In this document: one piece after another, positions 6,949 through 15,353 of the stretch | Layout of the letters: each line of letters starts with the position of its first letter | Numbering within the stretch: the first letter of the stretch is position 1 | IMG/VR virus record: IMGVR_UViG_3300030117_003609 | Coordinates: 1-33,361 of that record | DNA: 33,361 nt | Origin: a virus | Reading direction: 5' to 3' (one strand) | Notes under the pieces: generated by a model | What the model saw: only the letters and a program-made list of their open reading frames with translations | Database searches by the model: none | What the model was told of the DNA's origin: nothing | Translations under genes and position numbers: made by a program

Positions 6949-7956
6949 ATGGCTAATGAAACTTCAGGTGCTTATTTTACAGCTAATGCTGCTGTAGATA
7001 AGACTGCTGCTGGTACGTTTATTCCTGAAATATGGAGTGACGAAGTAATCGCTGCATACGAGAAGAACCTCAAAATGGCTCCTCTTGTAAAAGTTTTGAA
7101 CTTTTCTGGTTCAAAGGGCGATGTGATTCACGTTCCTAAACCAACTCGCGGAAGTGCTAATGCAAAAGCAGAAGCCACTGCGGTAACAATCCAGGCAAGC
7201 CTTGAAACCGAATTGCAGGTTACTATTAACCGTCATTTCGAGTATTCGCGGCTTATTGAGGACATTGTAGAAGTACAGGCTCAAGCGAGTCTGAGAGCTT
7301 TCTACACTGAAGACGCTGGTTATGCACTTGCCAAGCAGGTCGATGACGATCTGTTCCGAGCAGGTACAGGCTTTGGCACAAGCACACTAGATATGACTGT
7401 CGTTATTGATGGCTCTACCGCTGCTGGTACAGCTTTTGAGAACGCCAACTCATTCTTTGTTGATGCGTCCAGTGGCCTGACCGCATACACCGATGATACT
7501 GTTGTAGCAGCAGATGTCTTTACAGACGCGGGATTCCGCGCTCTAATTAAGAAGATGGATGATAATGACGTTCCTATGACGGATCGTTCGTTTATTATTC
7601 CACCTACTCTGCGATCCGCAATCATGGGTATCGATCGATATGTGAGTGCAGACTTTACCTCACCTCAGACCACTCAAAGTGGTTTGATTGGTCAGCTATA
7701 TGGTATTGATATTTATGTATCATCTAACTGCCCAGTTATTGAGGATGCAGGTAGCAATAGTTCAGGCTCTTCAGATGTTCGTGGTGCATACCTTATTCAT
7801 AAGGATGCAATCATGCTTGCCGAGCAGATGGCTGTAAGGTCACAGACTCAGTACAAGCAAGAGCATTTATCGACGCTCTACACCGCAGATACTCTGTATG
7901 GTGTACAAGCCTATCGTCCAGAAGCAGGATTCATCCTCTGCGTTCCAGACGTATAA
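6949..7956 (+). CDS. Major capsid protein
   Basis: A 335-aa coat protein that builds the icosahedral head, presumably with the HK97 fold. Evidence is the place after the scaffold, an AAGGTGA ribosome site, the size, and the pattern FIPEIWSDEVIAAYEKNLKM, GDVIHVPKPTRGS, NRHFEYSRLIEDIVEVQAQA and the central QVDDDLFRAGTG typical of phage coat proteins. The C-terminus (YTADTLYGVQAYRPEAGFIL) also fits. A strong terminator follows within 15 bases, so capsid transcripts can end here. Confidence 0.93.
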   Translation: MANETSGAYFTANAAVDKTAAGTFIPEIWSDEVIAAYEKNLKMAPLVKVLNFSGSKGDVIHVPKPTRGSANAKAEATAVTIQASLETELQVTINRHFEYSRLIEDIVEVQAQASLRAFYTEDAGYALAKQVDDDLFRAGTGFGTSTLDMTVVIDGSTAAGTAFENANSFFVDASSGLTAYTDDTVVAADVFTDAGFRALIKKMDDNDVPMTDRSFIIPPTLRSAIMGIDRYVSADFTSPQTTQSGLIGQLYGIDIYVSSNCPVIEDAGSNSSGSSDVRGAYLIHKDAIMLAEQMAVRSQTQYKQEHLSTLYTADTLYGVQAYRPEAGFILCVPDV

Positions 7957-7968
7957 GATGAGGCATAG

Positions 7969-7992
7969 AGGGGGGCTTTGCCCCCTTCTTTC
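7969..7992 (+). terminator. Intrinsic terminator after the capsid gene
   Basis: AGGGGGGC-TTT-GCCCCCTT forms an eight-bond stem (one G-T pair) with a 3-base loop, followed by a short T-rich tract (CTTT). It lies 12 bases after the capsid stop and six before the next start codon. It probably attenuates rather than stops transcription, so that head genes are made in excess of tail genes. Confidence 0.82.
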
Positions 7993-7997
7993 ATCTC

Positions 7998-8279
7998 GTG
8001 GCTAAAGATCCTAAGCTCAAGAAAGCTGGAGTCTCTGCTTATAACAAAGCTAAGAGGACTCCCAATCACCCCACTAAAAGTCATGTTGTTGTTGCCAAGA
8101 AAGGCGATAAGACCAAGTTAATAAGATTTGGGCAGCAGGGCGTAACAGGTGCGGGTAAGAATCCCAAGTCTGAAAAAGACAAAAAACGCAGAAAGTCTTA
8201 TTACAAGAGACACAATGCACAAGATCCTAACCCAGATTTTTTCAGTGCGAGATATTGGTCGCACAGAGTTAAATGGTGA
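7998..8279 (+). CDS. Conserved basic phage protein, 93 aa
   Basis: The GTG at 7998 begins VAKDPKLKKAGVSAYNKAKR. The sequence matches a family I recall from marine phages (perhaps DUF6321, from memory): GVS-YNK-KRTPNHPTKSHVV, IRFGQQGV, a KKRRKSYYKRHN stretch and a terminal YW-HRVKW. Function is unknown. No Shine-Dalgarno site is visible, because the terminator hairpin occupies the upstream region, so translation may depend on melting or readthrough of that hairpin. Confidence 0.82.
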   Translation: MAKDPKLKKAGVSAYNKAKRTPNHPTKSHVVVAKKGDKTKLIRFGQQGVTGAGKNPKSEKDKKRRKSYYKRHNAQDPNPDFFSARYWSHRVKW

Positions 8280-8284
8280 TGTAG

Positions 8285-10426
8285 ATGGCAGTACGAATTA
8301 AACCCAGGCGAGAAACAGGCGGTGCGGGAGATACACCTACTACCTCTGATCTTGAAGCTTATGAGATAGCTCAAAATACTGCTGACAAACGATTGTTTGG
8401 TAGAGATGGCAGTAACAATATATTTGAGTTTGGTATCAACCCAACATCTCTTACTACAGGTGCAATAACCGCATCTGGAACTGTGACAGCGAACTCATCA
8501 TTGGTTTCGTCTAACGCTACGTTTACGGGTGGAACCATTAATGGAATGGTTATTGGTGGGTCATCAGCCGCTGCTATAACTGGCACAGTTGTTACTGCAT
8601 CTACTAATTTTGCTGGCAACATTACAGGAAACGTCACAGGAAACGTAACCGGAAATATAACTGGGAATATTAGTGGTGATGTAACAGGTAATGTAACGGC
8701 AGGATCTGGCACATCTACATTTAATAACTTAGTAGTAAATGGAACAGTAGATTTTACTGATACTGTTTTAACTAATTTAGCATCTCCGTCTTCTGACACA
8801 GATGCTGCTACTAAGGGTTATGTAGATACTCAACTGACTAATCTGGTTGGTGGTGCGCCTGCTGCGCTCGATACATTGAATGAGTTAGCGGCTGCTTTGA
8901 ATGATGATGCGGCTTTTAACACCACAATTACAAACTCCATAGCAACTAAACTGCCACTAGCAGGTGGCACGATGTCTGGTGCGATTGCTATGGGAAGCAA
9001 TAAGATTACCGGGCTTACTAGTGGGTCGGCATCGGGTGACGCAGTAAATAAAGGTCAGTTAGATACCATGTTGCCTTTGGCGGGCGGCACGATGACAGGC
9101 AATATTGTCCTTGGTTCTAATGTAATTACATCTAGTGCCAACCCCAGTGATGACACTCATCTTGCTCGTAAAGCCTATGTAGACTCGATATTAGGAAGTG
9201 CTACATCAGCAGCAACAAGCGCATCTACCGCCACAACAAAAGCCTCGGAAGCAGCAACATCTGCAACAAATGCAGCTAGTAGTGCTACAGCAGCAGCATC
9301 TTCTGCAACGTCTGCTGCAAATTCGTTTGATGCATTTGACGATATATTTTTAGGAGCTAAGTCATCAGACCCGTCTGTAGACAATGATGGAGATGCCTTA
9401 GCTACAGGAGCGTTATATTTTAATAGCTCATCTAATGTAATGAAGGTCTACGGCGGCTCATCGTGGGCAAACGTAGCACCTACAGCAACAAGCGTTTCAG
9501 TAAGCCAAGTATCTGACCTTACGGCAACAGCATCAGAATTAAATATAATGGACGGTGTAACAGCTACAACGGCAGAACTAAATATTTTAGATGGAGTGAC
9601 TGCTACTGCTACAGAGCTGAATATTTTAGACGGCGTAACTAGCACCACAGCAGAATTAAATATTCTGGATGGCGTAACTAGTACAACAGCCGAGTTGAAT
9701 ATATTAGATGGCGTCACTGCAACAACTGCTGAATTAAATTATACAGATGGAGTTACCTCAAATATACAAACTCAATTAGACGCCAAACAGGCTTTAGATG
9801 CTAATCTAACGAGTTTTGTTGGAACATTTACATTGCCTACAAGCGATGGCTCTAATGGGCAGGTATTAGCTACAAATGGTAGCGGTACACTCTCGTTAGC
9901 GGATGCAGGTGGTGGTTCTTGGAATTTAATTTCCACTACAACAGTCTCAAGCGCAGTATCATCGATAGACATTACATCGGGGATTGACTCAACGTACAAA
10001 ATGTATGTTATGCAGGCCATAAATATACAAGTGGCAAGTTCAGGAAATCACAGGATGTACTTACGAACATCGTCATCAGGCTCAAGTTTTGACACTAGTG
10101 AGGGAGATTACCTTCGGAGATATGTCACAAACGGTTCAGCGGGGTCTGCGGGGCCATCAGGTGGCGGTTCAGTTTATTTAGAGATGCACGATGGTGGCCC
10201 AAGTCCCGGTGACTTCCATAATGCGTTGATATGGATCGTTGACCCATCAAACTCTTCAACAAACACCGTCTTGTTTTGGGATGACTCAGTCGTAAGAAGC
10301 ACCGCTGCTTTAAGAACTATTGGGGCAGGAGTAAGGCTTGCTACTGCTGCTGTAACTGGAATTAGGTTGTTTCATGCGGGTGGAAACATTTCTGACGGCA
10401 TTGTTAAGTTATACGGCATATCTTAA
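8285..10426 (+). CDS. Tail fibre / appendage-like repetitive protein
   Basis: A 713-aa structural protein, likely a host-contacting fibre. Its modules in order are a short conserved head, GN(V/I)TGN repeats (about 111-137) characteristic of beta-helical fibres, two LPLAGGTM(S/T)G motifs (about 224 and 264), an Ala/Ser/Thr-rich helical stretch (about 303-346), an ASSATAAASS-type linker, six 13-residue AELN(I/Y)xDGVTxT repeats (about 416-492), and a glycine/serine-rich C-terminal domain ending IRLFHAGGNISDGIVKLYGI. The chaperone-like gene downstream supports a trimeric fibre. Receptor specificity cannot be inferred. Confidence 0.85.
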   Translation: MAVRIKPRRETGGAGDTPTTSDLEAYEIAQNTADKRLFGRDGSNNIFEFGINPTSLTTGAITASGTVTANSSLVSSNATFTGGTINGMVIGGSSAAAITGTVVTASTNFAGNITGNVTGNVTGNITGNISGDVTGNVTAGSGTSTFNNLVVNGTVDFTDTVLTNLASPSSDTDAATKGYVDTQLTNLVGGAPAALDTLNELAAALNDDAAFNTTITNSIATKLPLAGGTMSGAIAMGSNKITGLTSGSASGDAVNKGQLDTMLPLAGGTMTGNIVLGSNVITSSANPSDDTHLARKAYVDSILGSATSAATSASTATTKASEAATSATNAASSATAAASSATSAANSFDAFDDIFLGAKSSDPSVDNDGDALATGALYFNSSSNVMKVYGGSSWANVAPTATSVSVSQVSDLTATASELNIMDGVTATTAELNILDGVTATATELNILDGVTSTTAELNILDGVTSTTAELNILDGVTATTAELNYTDGVTSNIQTQLDAKQALDANLTSFVGTFTLPTSDGSNGQVLATNGSGTLSLADAGGGSWNLISTTTVSSAVSSIDITSGIDSTYKMYVMQAINIQVASSGNHRMYLRTSSSGSSFDTSEGDYLRRYVTNGSAGSAGPSGGGSVYLEMHDGGPSPGDFHNALIWIVDPSNSSTNTVLFWDDSVVRSTAALRTIGAGVRLATAAVTGIRLFHAGGNISDGIVKLYGIS
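9528..9765 (+). repeat. Six 39-bp coding repeats in the fibre gene
   Basis: Six consecutive 13-codon units encode (T/A)xELN(I/Y)(L/M/T)DGVT(A/S)T. Copies differ mainly at third codon positions, so the repeat is maintained as protein. Units 2-5 are most alike, which leaves room for copy-number change by recombination and so for fibre length variation. Confidence 0.88.
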
Positions 10427-10437
10427 AGGGTTAAAAA

Positions 10438-10710
10438 ATGACAGTTTACAGACAGACACAAGATGGACTCGTAGCCCTTACAGACGAGGAAGAAAATGCA
10501 TTAATTGCAGAAAGGGCGACTGAAGCAAATGAACATCCCGCTAGAGAAGCAAGGAATGAAAGAAATTTAAAGTTAGCAGAAACAGATTGGAGAGCGGGAA
10601 GCGATCTTGTGTTGTCGGACGAATGGAAAGCCTATAGACAAGCGTTGAGAGACATTTCTGCTCAGTCAGGATTTCCTAATGACATTACTTGGCCTACGGA
10701 GCCAAGTTAG
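10438..10710 (+). CDS. Phage tail assembly chaperone-like protein
   Basis: This 90-aa protein carries the signature RNLKLAETDWRAGSD (about 43-57), W-x-x-YRQALRDI (about 64-73) and FPNDITWP (about 80-87) found in small tail/fibre assembly proteins (Phage_tail_APC-like family, from memory). It follows the fibre gene, whose folding or trimerisation it may aid. The ATG is preceded by AAAGGG. Its C-terminal WPTEP is a typical end for the family. Confidence 0.83.
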   Translation: MTVYRQTQDGLVALTDEEENALIAERATEANEHPAREARNERNLKLAETDWRAGSDLVLSDEWKAYRQALRDISAQSGFPNDITWPTEPS

Positions 10711-10721
10711 AGGTATGGTTG

Positions 10722-11558
10722 ATGGAACGTCTATTGGTTTTAGCAATGTTGAGCATTTTTGCTATGCCTGTTTTTGGACAGACGCAGACAGAAATTACTA
10801 CAACTGCAACAAGCACAAGTTCATCATCCAACGTCAACACAAACAATAACACGAACACAACGAACTACACAGGAACGTCAACCAACACCAACACTAACAA
10901 CTCAACGATCAACACAACTACGAGTGGGACTAATCTAAATACTAATGTTAATTCAATGGATTACAATGGTCTGATTGAAAACATAAATACAAGTACGAGC
11001 AACAACACGAATACAAACATAAACAATACAATTTCAACAAACAGCAATACAAACCTAAATACTAACAACACAACAAGTAACACAACGTCAAACAGTACTA
11101 GTTTTACGACCACAAATAGCGTTAGTGACATTACGGCGTTAAACACAAACAACAACGTGAACAATAGCCAGAGCATTAGCGACTCAACACAGCGAGTGAC
11201 ACAAAAAGTAGAGTCGCCCCCGCCAAGTGCTATTGCGCCAAGTATTGGCAGCAGCTATAGCCAAGACCTATGCACAACAGGCATATCAGGGGCAGTTCAG
11301 ACACAGATATTAGGTTTGTCTACGGGGCGTTCAGTCAGAGATATAAATTGTGAGCGAATTAAGTTAGGTAAGACCCTATATGACATGGGTATGCGGGTCG
11401 CAGCAGTTAGTCTCATGTGTCAGGACTATCGCGTATGGTCAAGCATGATGAGCGCAGGAACTCCTTGTCCGTATGATGGAAAGATAGGTGATGAGGCAAA
11501 AGCTCTATGGGAAGCTAATCCTGATCGAATACCAGAGCCAGATCGGAGAGTAAGGTGA
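10722..11558 (+). CDS. Secreted Asn/Thr-rich protein with conserved C-terminal domain
   Basis: The start MERLLVLAMLSIFAMPVFGQ is chosen because AGAGG lies 8 bases upstream and it gives a clean signal peptide (cleavage near VFG-Q). Residues about 24-160 are almost only Asn, Thr and Ser in NTNT/NNTN patterns. A compact C-terminal domain (about 185-278) has four or five cysteines and CERIKLGKTLYDMGMRVAAV, CQDYRVWSSMM, GTPCPYDGKIG. I associate this combination with marine phage genomes but know no function. A Sec signal on a late phage product is unusual; it may act in the periplasm or be surface-exposed. Confidence 0.82.
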   Translation: MERLLVLAMLSIFAMPVFGQTQTEITTTATSTSSSSNVNTNNNTNTTNYTGTSTNTNTNNSTINTTTSGTNLNTNVNSMDYNGLIENINTSTSNNTNTNINNTISTNSNTNLNTNNTTSNTTSNSTSFTTTNSVSDITALNTNNNVNNSQSISDSTQRVTQKVESPPPSAIAPSIGSSYSQDLCTTGISGAVQTQILGLSTGRSVRDINCERIKLGKTLYDMGMRVAAVSLMCQDYRVWSSMMSAGTPCPYDGKIGDEAKALWEANPDRIPEPDRRVR

Positions 11559-13435
11559 AGAAGTATTTACCCATCTTTTTATTCCCGACTGTTACTTTTG
11601 CGGACAACTTGTCTCCAGACGGCATGACACAGGTGATGAGTGGCGTTGACGATAAGGCTGTTTCAGTGGAGATGGGTCATACATTCCCGTGGTTAGATCA
11701 AGTCTTCACTCATGCTTGGATGAGTACGAATGGGTTTGTTTTGATGTACAACCCTACAACTGGGGTAGGCGCACAGTCAGCACCATTGCGTGGTTTTTGT
11801 TGCAGCGGATACTCCCACCTGTCAGGGATGCCCACTTATATGCCAAATACATACGGACTAGGCAGCTTTTCCTATATGTTAGCCCCATTGTGGACAGACT
11901 TAGATGATACAAGCAACGATGCGGATGCTGGATATTTCTATAAAACAGACTCGGACTCTACCAGTTTTTTATGGAACAAGGTTCGACAGTATGCAACTAC
12001 AAACGAGAATACCTTTGGATTGACGCTAGATCGCACAGGTGGATTTAAGTTTGAGTATCAAGATGTCAATGTGAATTTTCATCATAAGGCATTTGTTGGG
12101 TGGTATGGCGGGCCTAATTTTCCAAACGGAGATGGCTACGGCGGCTCATGGACGCAAGAATATTCAATGAATGGATTTACGACTACCGACATTATGAATT
12201 ATGGAGGCCCAACGAGTTTTGAGGTTAACAACGGTGTTGCAAGTCTAATTATGTCTGCAAGTACCCTAGACCAGCAACAAGGCGGTGGCGGTGGAGAAGC
12301 GGCCTCTGCTCCCCCTAGCTATGCAGAACAGGCAACGGACACTGTGTTTGGTGACTCAGCAGATGATTTTATGCACCTTGACCAACCTGATGCAATGGGA
12401 AGACCAAGGGTGCTAACACAGTTAGCGCAGCCACAGGTCTATCAGGACGCACCTCAAGAGCAAATTTTTGGTGGGCCACAGATAGAAAGCCGTATGCCAA
12501 CAGGTGAGCCAATTCAACAAGAACAGCGGCAAGCACCAGAAATCACAGGTGAGTCTGCACAAATCGAAGAAGCGCGTGAAGCTCGACCAGTAGAAGTTGT
12601 GGAGACTGTAACGGAGGTAGTCCAGGTCACTCGTGAGCCAAGGCCAGAGCCTGCTCCAGAGCGTGTAGTTATAAGAGCAGAACCAGTTGTTCGAGAAGCG
12701 CAAGTTGTAGAGGCACAAGCGGCCCCTGTTGAAGTAGCTGCTGAAACTAGAGCAGAACCAGCGGCTGAAAGAGTCAGTGCTACCGTAAAACCATCTGTGG
12801 ATGTGGTAGGTATTGCTTTGAGTTTATCAGGACAATCTCAGTCTTTTGGCTCTAGGACGCAGAATCTTGGCTCATTGGATGACGCAGGCCCAGATCAGAC
12901 TATTGCAGGTATGCAGCAGCAAATAGCACAAACAGCAAATAATCAGTCTGAGCAGCAGCAGTCAAATGGCTTGACGCAAGAGGACTTAGCCCCTCCAAGT
13001 CAAATGCAGTTTGAGCAGGATTTTAATGATGCGATTGCTACAGGTCAGTCGATAGGACAGTTCTTATCTGCTCAAATGCCAGATTTTAGTCGCTTCGATG
13101 TTGCTCCACCAAGCCAGCAAGAACAGCGCACAGTACAACGGGCAGAAGCTCAGATACAAAGCATGAGCCAACAGGATATAAACCAGAGTTTAGAGAATGA
13201 ATTAGATGAACTGGGAGATACGGGAGGGTTTACTGACCAGAGCCTAGCGGTATTTCTTATATCTAATAACCCTGAATTTAGTCAGTACAATATTGAATTG
13301 TCGGACAGACCACAGTTTTATCCGTCTACGCAGCCCTATCCATCAAACAATATTCAGGCAGATTCTCTGGGTGTGCTGCGTGTGACGGGTAATGAAGGTT
13401 ATAACAACCTAGTGGAGTTACAATGGCAGAGGTAG
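11555..13435 (+). CDS. Secreted multidomain protein, unknown function
   Basis: This 626-aa protein starts at a GTG overlapping the previous stop (GTGA). It has a signal peptide (MKKYLPIFLFPTVTFADN). The first 230 residues look like a nidogen/lectin-like beta domain (FTHAWMSTNGFVLMYNP, WTDLDDTSNDADAGYFYKTD, FHHKAFVGWYGGPNFP). Next come a GGGGG linker, a Pro/Glu/Gln/Val-rich region (about 310-410) and a Q-rich segment with a duplicated motif: FLSAQMPDFSRFDV and FLISNNPEFSQYNI. An adhesin-like or virion decoration role is possible. The conserved pairing with the preceding secreted protein suggests a joint function. Confidence 0.8.
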   Translation: MKKYLPIFLFPTVTFADNLSPDGMTQVMSGVDDKAVSVEMGHTFPWLDQVFTHAWMSTNGFVLMYNPTTGVGAQSAPLRGFCCSGYSHLSGMPTYMPNTYGLGSFSYMLAPLWTDLDDTSNDADAGYFYKTDSDSTSFLWNKVRQYATTNENTFGLTLDRTGGFKFEYQDVNVNFHHKAFVGWYGGPNFPNGDGYGGSWTQEYSMNGFTTTDIMNYGGPTSFEVNNGVASLIMSASTLDQQQGGGGGEAASAPPSYAEQATDTVFGDSADDFMHLDQPDAMGRPRVLTQLAQPQVYQDAPQEQIFGGPQIESRMPTGEPIQQEQRQAPEITGESAQIEEAREARPVEVVETVTEVVQVTREPRPEPAPERVVIRAEPVVREAQVVEAQAAPVEVAAETRAEPAAERVSATVKPSVDVVGIALSLSGQSQSFGSRTQNLGSLDDAGPDQTIAGMQQQIAQTANNQSEQQQSNGLTQEDLAPPSQMQFEQDFNDAIATGQSIGQFLSAQMPDFSRFDVAPPSQQEQRTVQRAEAQIQSMSQQDINQSLENELDELGDTGGFTDQSLAVFLISNNPEFSQYNIELSDRPQFYPSTQPYPSNNIQADSLGVLRVTGNEGYNNLVELQWQR

Positions 13436-13926
13436 AGTTTGGCGACCTCAAGGTATCTGGAGGCAAACTTCTGCTTGTTATCCCGTTTCTGGGGAGCATA
13501 GGAGCTGCATTGTGGGGCGGCTTTGAGTTGTATCAGCGGCTTTTAACAGCCGAAGAGGCAATCGTTTCCTATGTCTCCCCAGATTTTAGTTCTTATGATG
13601 AAGAGCTAGCGGTACTAGATACAAAGCTAGATGCGGCAGAAGTGTTGATTGAGACAGTTAAAAGAGCGATTGACCAAGATATTGTGGAACTCAGCAATAA
13701 CATAGACCGGCTACAAGCAGATATTGATATTGTGGAGCGGGTAGCGAGAGATACAGATGATTCGGTTGCGATTGCGACCAGAGAGTTACGAGATGATGTT
13801 TATGCTCTTGAAGAGCGTGTAAATGACAGTTTACGAGACATAGACAACGAACTGCGAGAGATGCGAGATGACCTCGAAGAACGCATACAACGCATATTAG
13901 ACAACCCACTAAACGTCGAGAAATAA
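13423..13926 (+). CDS. Membrane-anchored coiled-coil protein, i-spanin candidate
   Basis: A 167-aa protein with one transmembrane helix (about 16-36, KLLLVIPFLGSIGAALWGGF). A long, highly charged coiled coil (about 50-160) with heptads such as VELSNNIDRLQADIDIVERV then follows. N-terminal anchor plus periplasmic coiled coil is the architecture of inner-membrane spanins (Rz-like), which bridge to an outer-membrane lipoprotein at the last step of lysis. A small lipoprotein and a holin lie within 1.5 kb. It overlaps the previous gene by 13 bases. Sequence similarity to known spanins is not evident. Confidence 0.72.
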   Translation: MAEVEFGDLKVSGGKLLLVIPFLGSIGAALWGGFELYQRLLTAEEAIVSYVSPDFSSYDEELAVLDTKLDAAEVLIETVKRAIDQDIVELSNNIDRLQADIDIVERVARDTDDSVAIATRELRDDVYALEERVNDSLRDIDNELREMRDDLEERIQRILDNPLNVEK

Positions 13927-14688
13927 ATGAAATTAGATCCTGTACTGTTAAAAATGGCATCGAGTTGGTCTGAGAAGGCTTATGAAGATGACGTTAGAGA
14001 TGCGATTAAGGTAGAGAATAAATGGACGAGCGCAACAGCATATATCGCTAAACGCAAAAGCATTGATGTGATTGCCTTTAGAGGCACTCAACAGAAGTTG
14101 GATGTTCTGACAGACATTAATGTCATGCCTGTGCCATACGCAGGTCGGTTGTGTCATGGCGGGTTTGTGCTGCAACACGCATCTATATGGGGCGTGATAC
14201 AGCAACATCTTGATCCGAAGAAGCGCACACTATTTTGTGGGCATAGCCTTGGTGGTGCGTTGGCAGAGCTATCTGCTGCAAAAATGTACAAAAAGCACAA
14301 GAACATTAATCTTGTGACCTTTGGTAAACCTAATACGTTTTTCAAAGGATTTAAGCGGCCTATGGACTTGGACTATCAGATATCGTGCGTACAGGGCAGT
14401 GATATCGTGTCAAGGATACCAAGACTGTGTTATGGCCCCAGTGTAAGCCAGACCATGTTGTATTTTGCTAACAACGGCACAAATGTTGTGAACCCCGGCA
14501 AGCTATTCAGGAAGGTAGATCGCGGCGGTTTGAAAGACCGGATATCCGATCACATGATGGCAGGGTATGCAGAGAGACTTGAGCAGTATCTTGAAGAAAG
14601 AGAAGACGCTGCTAAGAAAGTTACTGATATACGCAAGCAAGATAAAGAAGATCTGGAGAAAATCGCTGATGAACTGGAAGCTAGTTAG
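13927..14688 (+). CDS. Class 3 lipase-like alpha/beta hydrolase
   Basis: This 253-aa protein has the complete signature of the lipase 3 family: oxyanion region VIAFRGTQ (49-55), nucleophile elbow GHSLGGA (105-111) with Ser107, VTFGKPNTF (130-138), Asp159 in GSDIVSRIP and His209 in SDHMMAGY. It would hydrolyse ester bonds of lipids. There is no signal peptide. The C-terminus (about 215-253) is a charged helix. The position between a spanin-like protein and a lipoprotein/holin pair suggests membrane degradation at lysis. Virion association or lipid scavenging are alternatives. Confidence 0.9.
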   Translation: MKLDPVLLKMASSWSEKAYEDDVRDAIKVENKWTSATAYIAKRKSIDVIAFRGTQQKLDVLTDINVMPVPYAGRLCHGGFVLQHASIWGVIQQHLDPKKRTLFCGHSLGGALAELSAAKMYKKHKNINLVTFGKPNTFFKGFKRPMDLDYQISCVQGSDIVSRIPRLCYGPSVSQTMLYFANNGTNVVNPGKLFRKVDRGGLKDRISDHMMAGYAERLEQYLEEREDAAKKVTDIRKQDKEDLEKIADELEAS

Positions 14689-14881
14689 TATTGGAATTTT
14701 GGTATGTTTGCCAAGCTGCACCTCTGTCGAGCAAGTTATAGCTAATAAAGAGCTATATTGTAGTCAGTTTTACAAGGGTGTAAGGGCAGTTGGTAGAGGA
14801 GCGTTATCTGCAACCACGGGTGTTGTTGTGCCAGATGTGTGCGACACCATTGATGAGATTGTAGAAGAGGCTACAGAATGA
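14669..14881 (+). CDS. Small lipoprotein, o-spanin candidate, 70 aa
   Basis: The start MNWKLVSIGILVCLPSCTSV gives a short signal with a lipobox-like LPSC (cleavage before Cys17). An upstream in-frame ATG at 14567 would destroy that. It overlaps the lipase end by 20 bases in another frame and the holin start by ATGA. The mature part has two more cysteines (YCSQFYKG, PDVCDTIDEI) and a Gly/Ala-rich middle. Location and type fit an outer-membrane spanin subunit (Rz1-like), although those are usually proline-rich, so this is an inference. Confidence 0.72.
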   Translation: MNWKLVSIGILVCLPSCTSVEQVIANKELYCSQFYKGVRAVGRGALSATTGVVVPDVCDTIDEIVEEATE

Positions 14882-15348
14882 AGTTAGGTGGACTGTTAAA
14901 GTCCCTAGCTCCGACTATAGCCAGTGCAGCAGGTGGGCCGATGGCAGGTATGGCTGTCAAGATGGCAGCACAAAAGCTAGGGATGCCAGATGCCACGGCC
15001 AACGAAATAGAGGATTTGATTGAGCGAGAACCTGAAAAGGCTGTGTTGCTGAAAGAAGCGGATAAGGATTTTAAAGATCGCATCCGTGAGATGGAAATAG
15101 ATCTTGAGTCATTTAAGACTGAGGTTGAAGATCGTAAAGACGCCAGAAGCAAGTTTTCTGGTGACATAACACCAAAGGTGTTTTGCATCTTGGCGTTAAT
15201 ACTGTACGGAGCGTATGTCATGGCAGTAACAATCATGCCTCACGATCAAAATGATGAAACCATTATTAGCCTAGTTTTAGGTCAGTTGAGCGGTATATTG
15301 GGTACTTGTGCTGCATTTTTCTATGGCGGCTCAAATGGGAAAGGGTAA
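14878..15348 (+). CDS. Holin-like membrane protein (GTA-type 3TM family)
   Basis: A 156-aa protein with an amphipathic, glycine-rich N-terminus (GLLKSLAPTIASAAGGPMAG), a charged helix (45-90) and two strong transmembrane helices, about 101-120 and 129-149. The pattern LAPTIASAAGGPMAGMA...LG and the membrane C-terminus resemble the three-TM holin family of gene transfer agents and phages. It would release the signal-less endolysin (1118) by permeabilising the inner membrane. Start and stop are embedded in overlapping neighbours. Confidence 0.82.
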   Translation: MKLGGLLKSLAPTIASAAGGPMAGMAVKMAAQKLGMPDATANEIEDLIEREPEKAVLLKEADKDFKDRIREMEIDLESFKTEVEDRKDARSKFSGDITPKVFCILALILYGAYVMAVTIMPHDQNDETIISLVLGQLSGILGTCAAFFYGGSNGKG

Positions 15349-15353
15349 GAGAT

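Noticed and set aside
9528-9765. 39-bp repeats resembling a CRISPR-like or tandem array
   Set aside because: They are in frame, encode a 13-residue protein repeat, have no spacers and vary at third codon positions; they belong to the fibre gene.
8371-10020. Several long minus-strand frames under the fibre gene
   Set aside because: Antisense shadows caused by repetitive Ala/Thr/Val codons; no starts with ribosome sites.
10961-11176. Minus-strand hydrophobic 71-aa frame
   Set aside because: Mirror image of the Asn/Thr codons of the secreted protein on the other strand; hydrophobicity follows from AAC/ACA complement codons.
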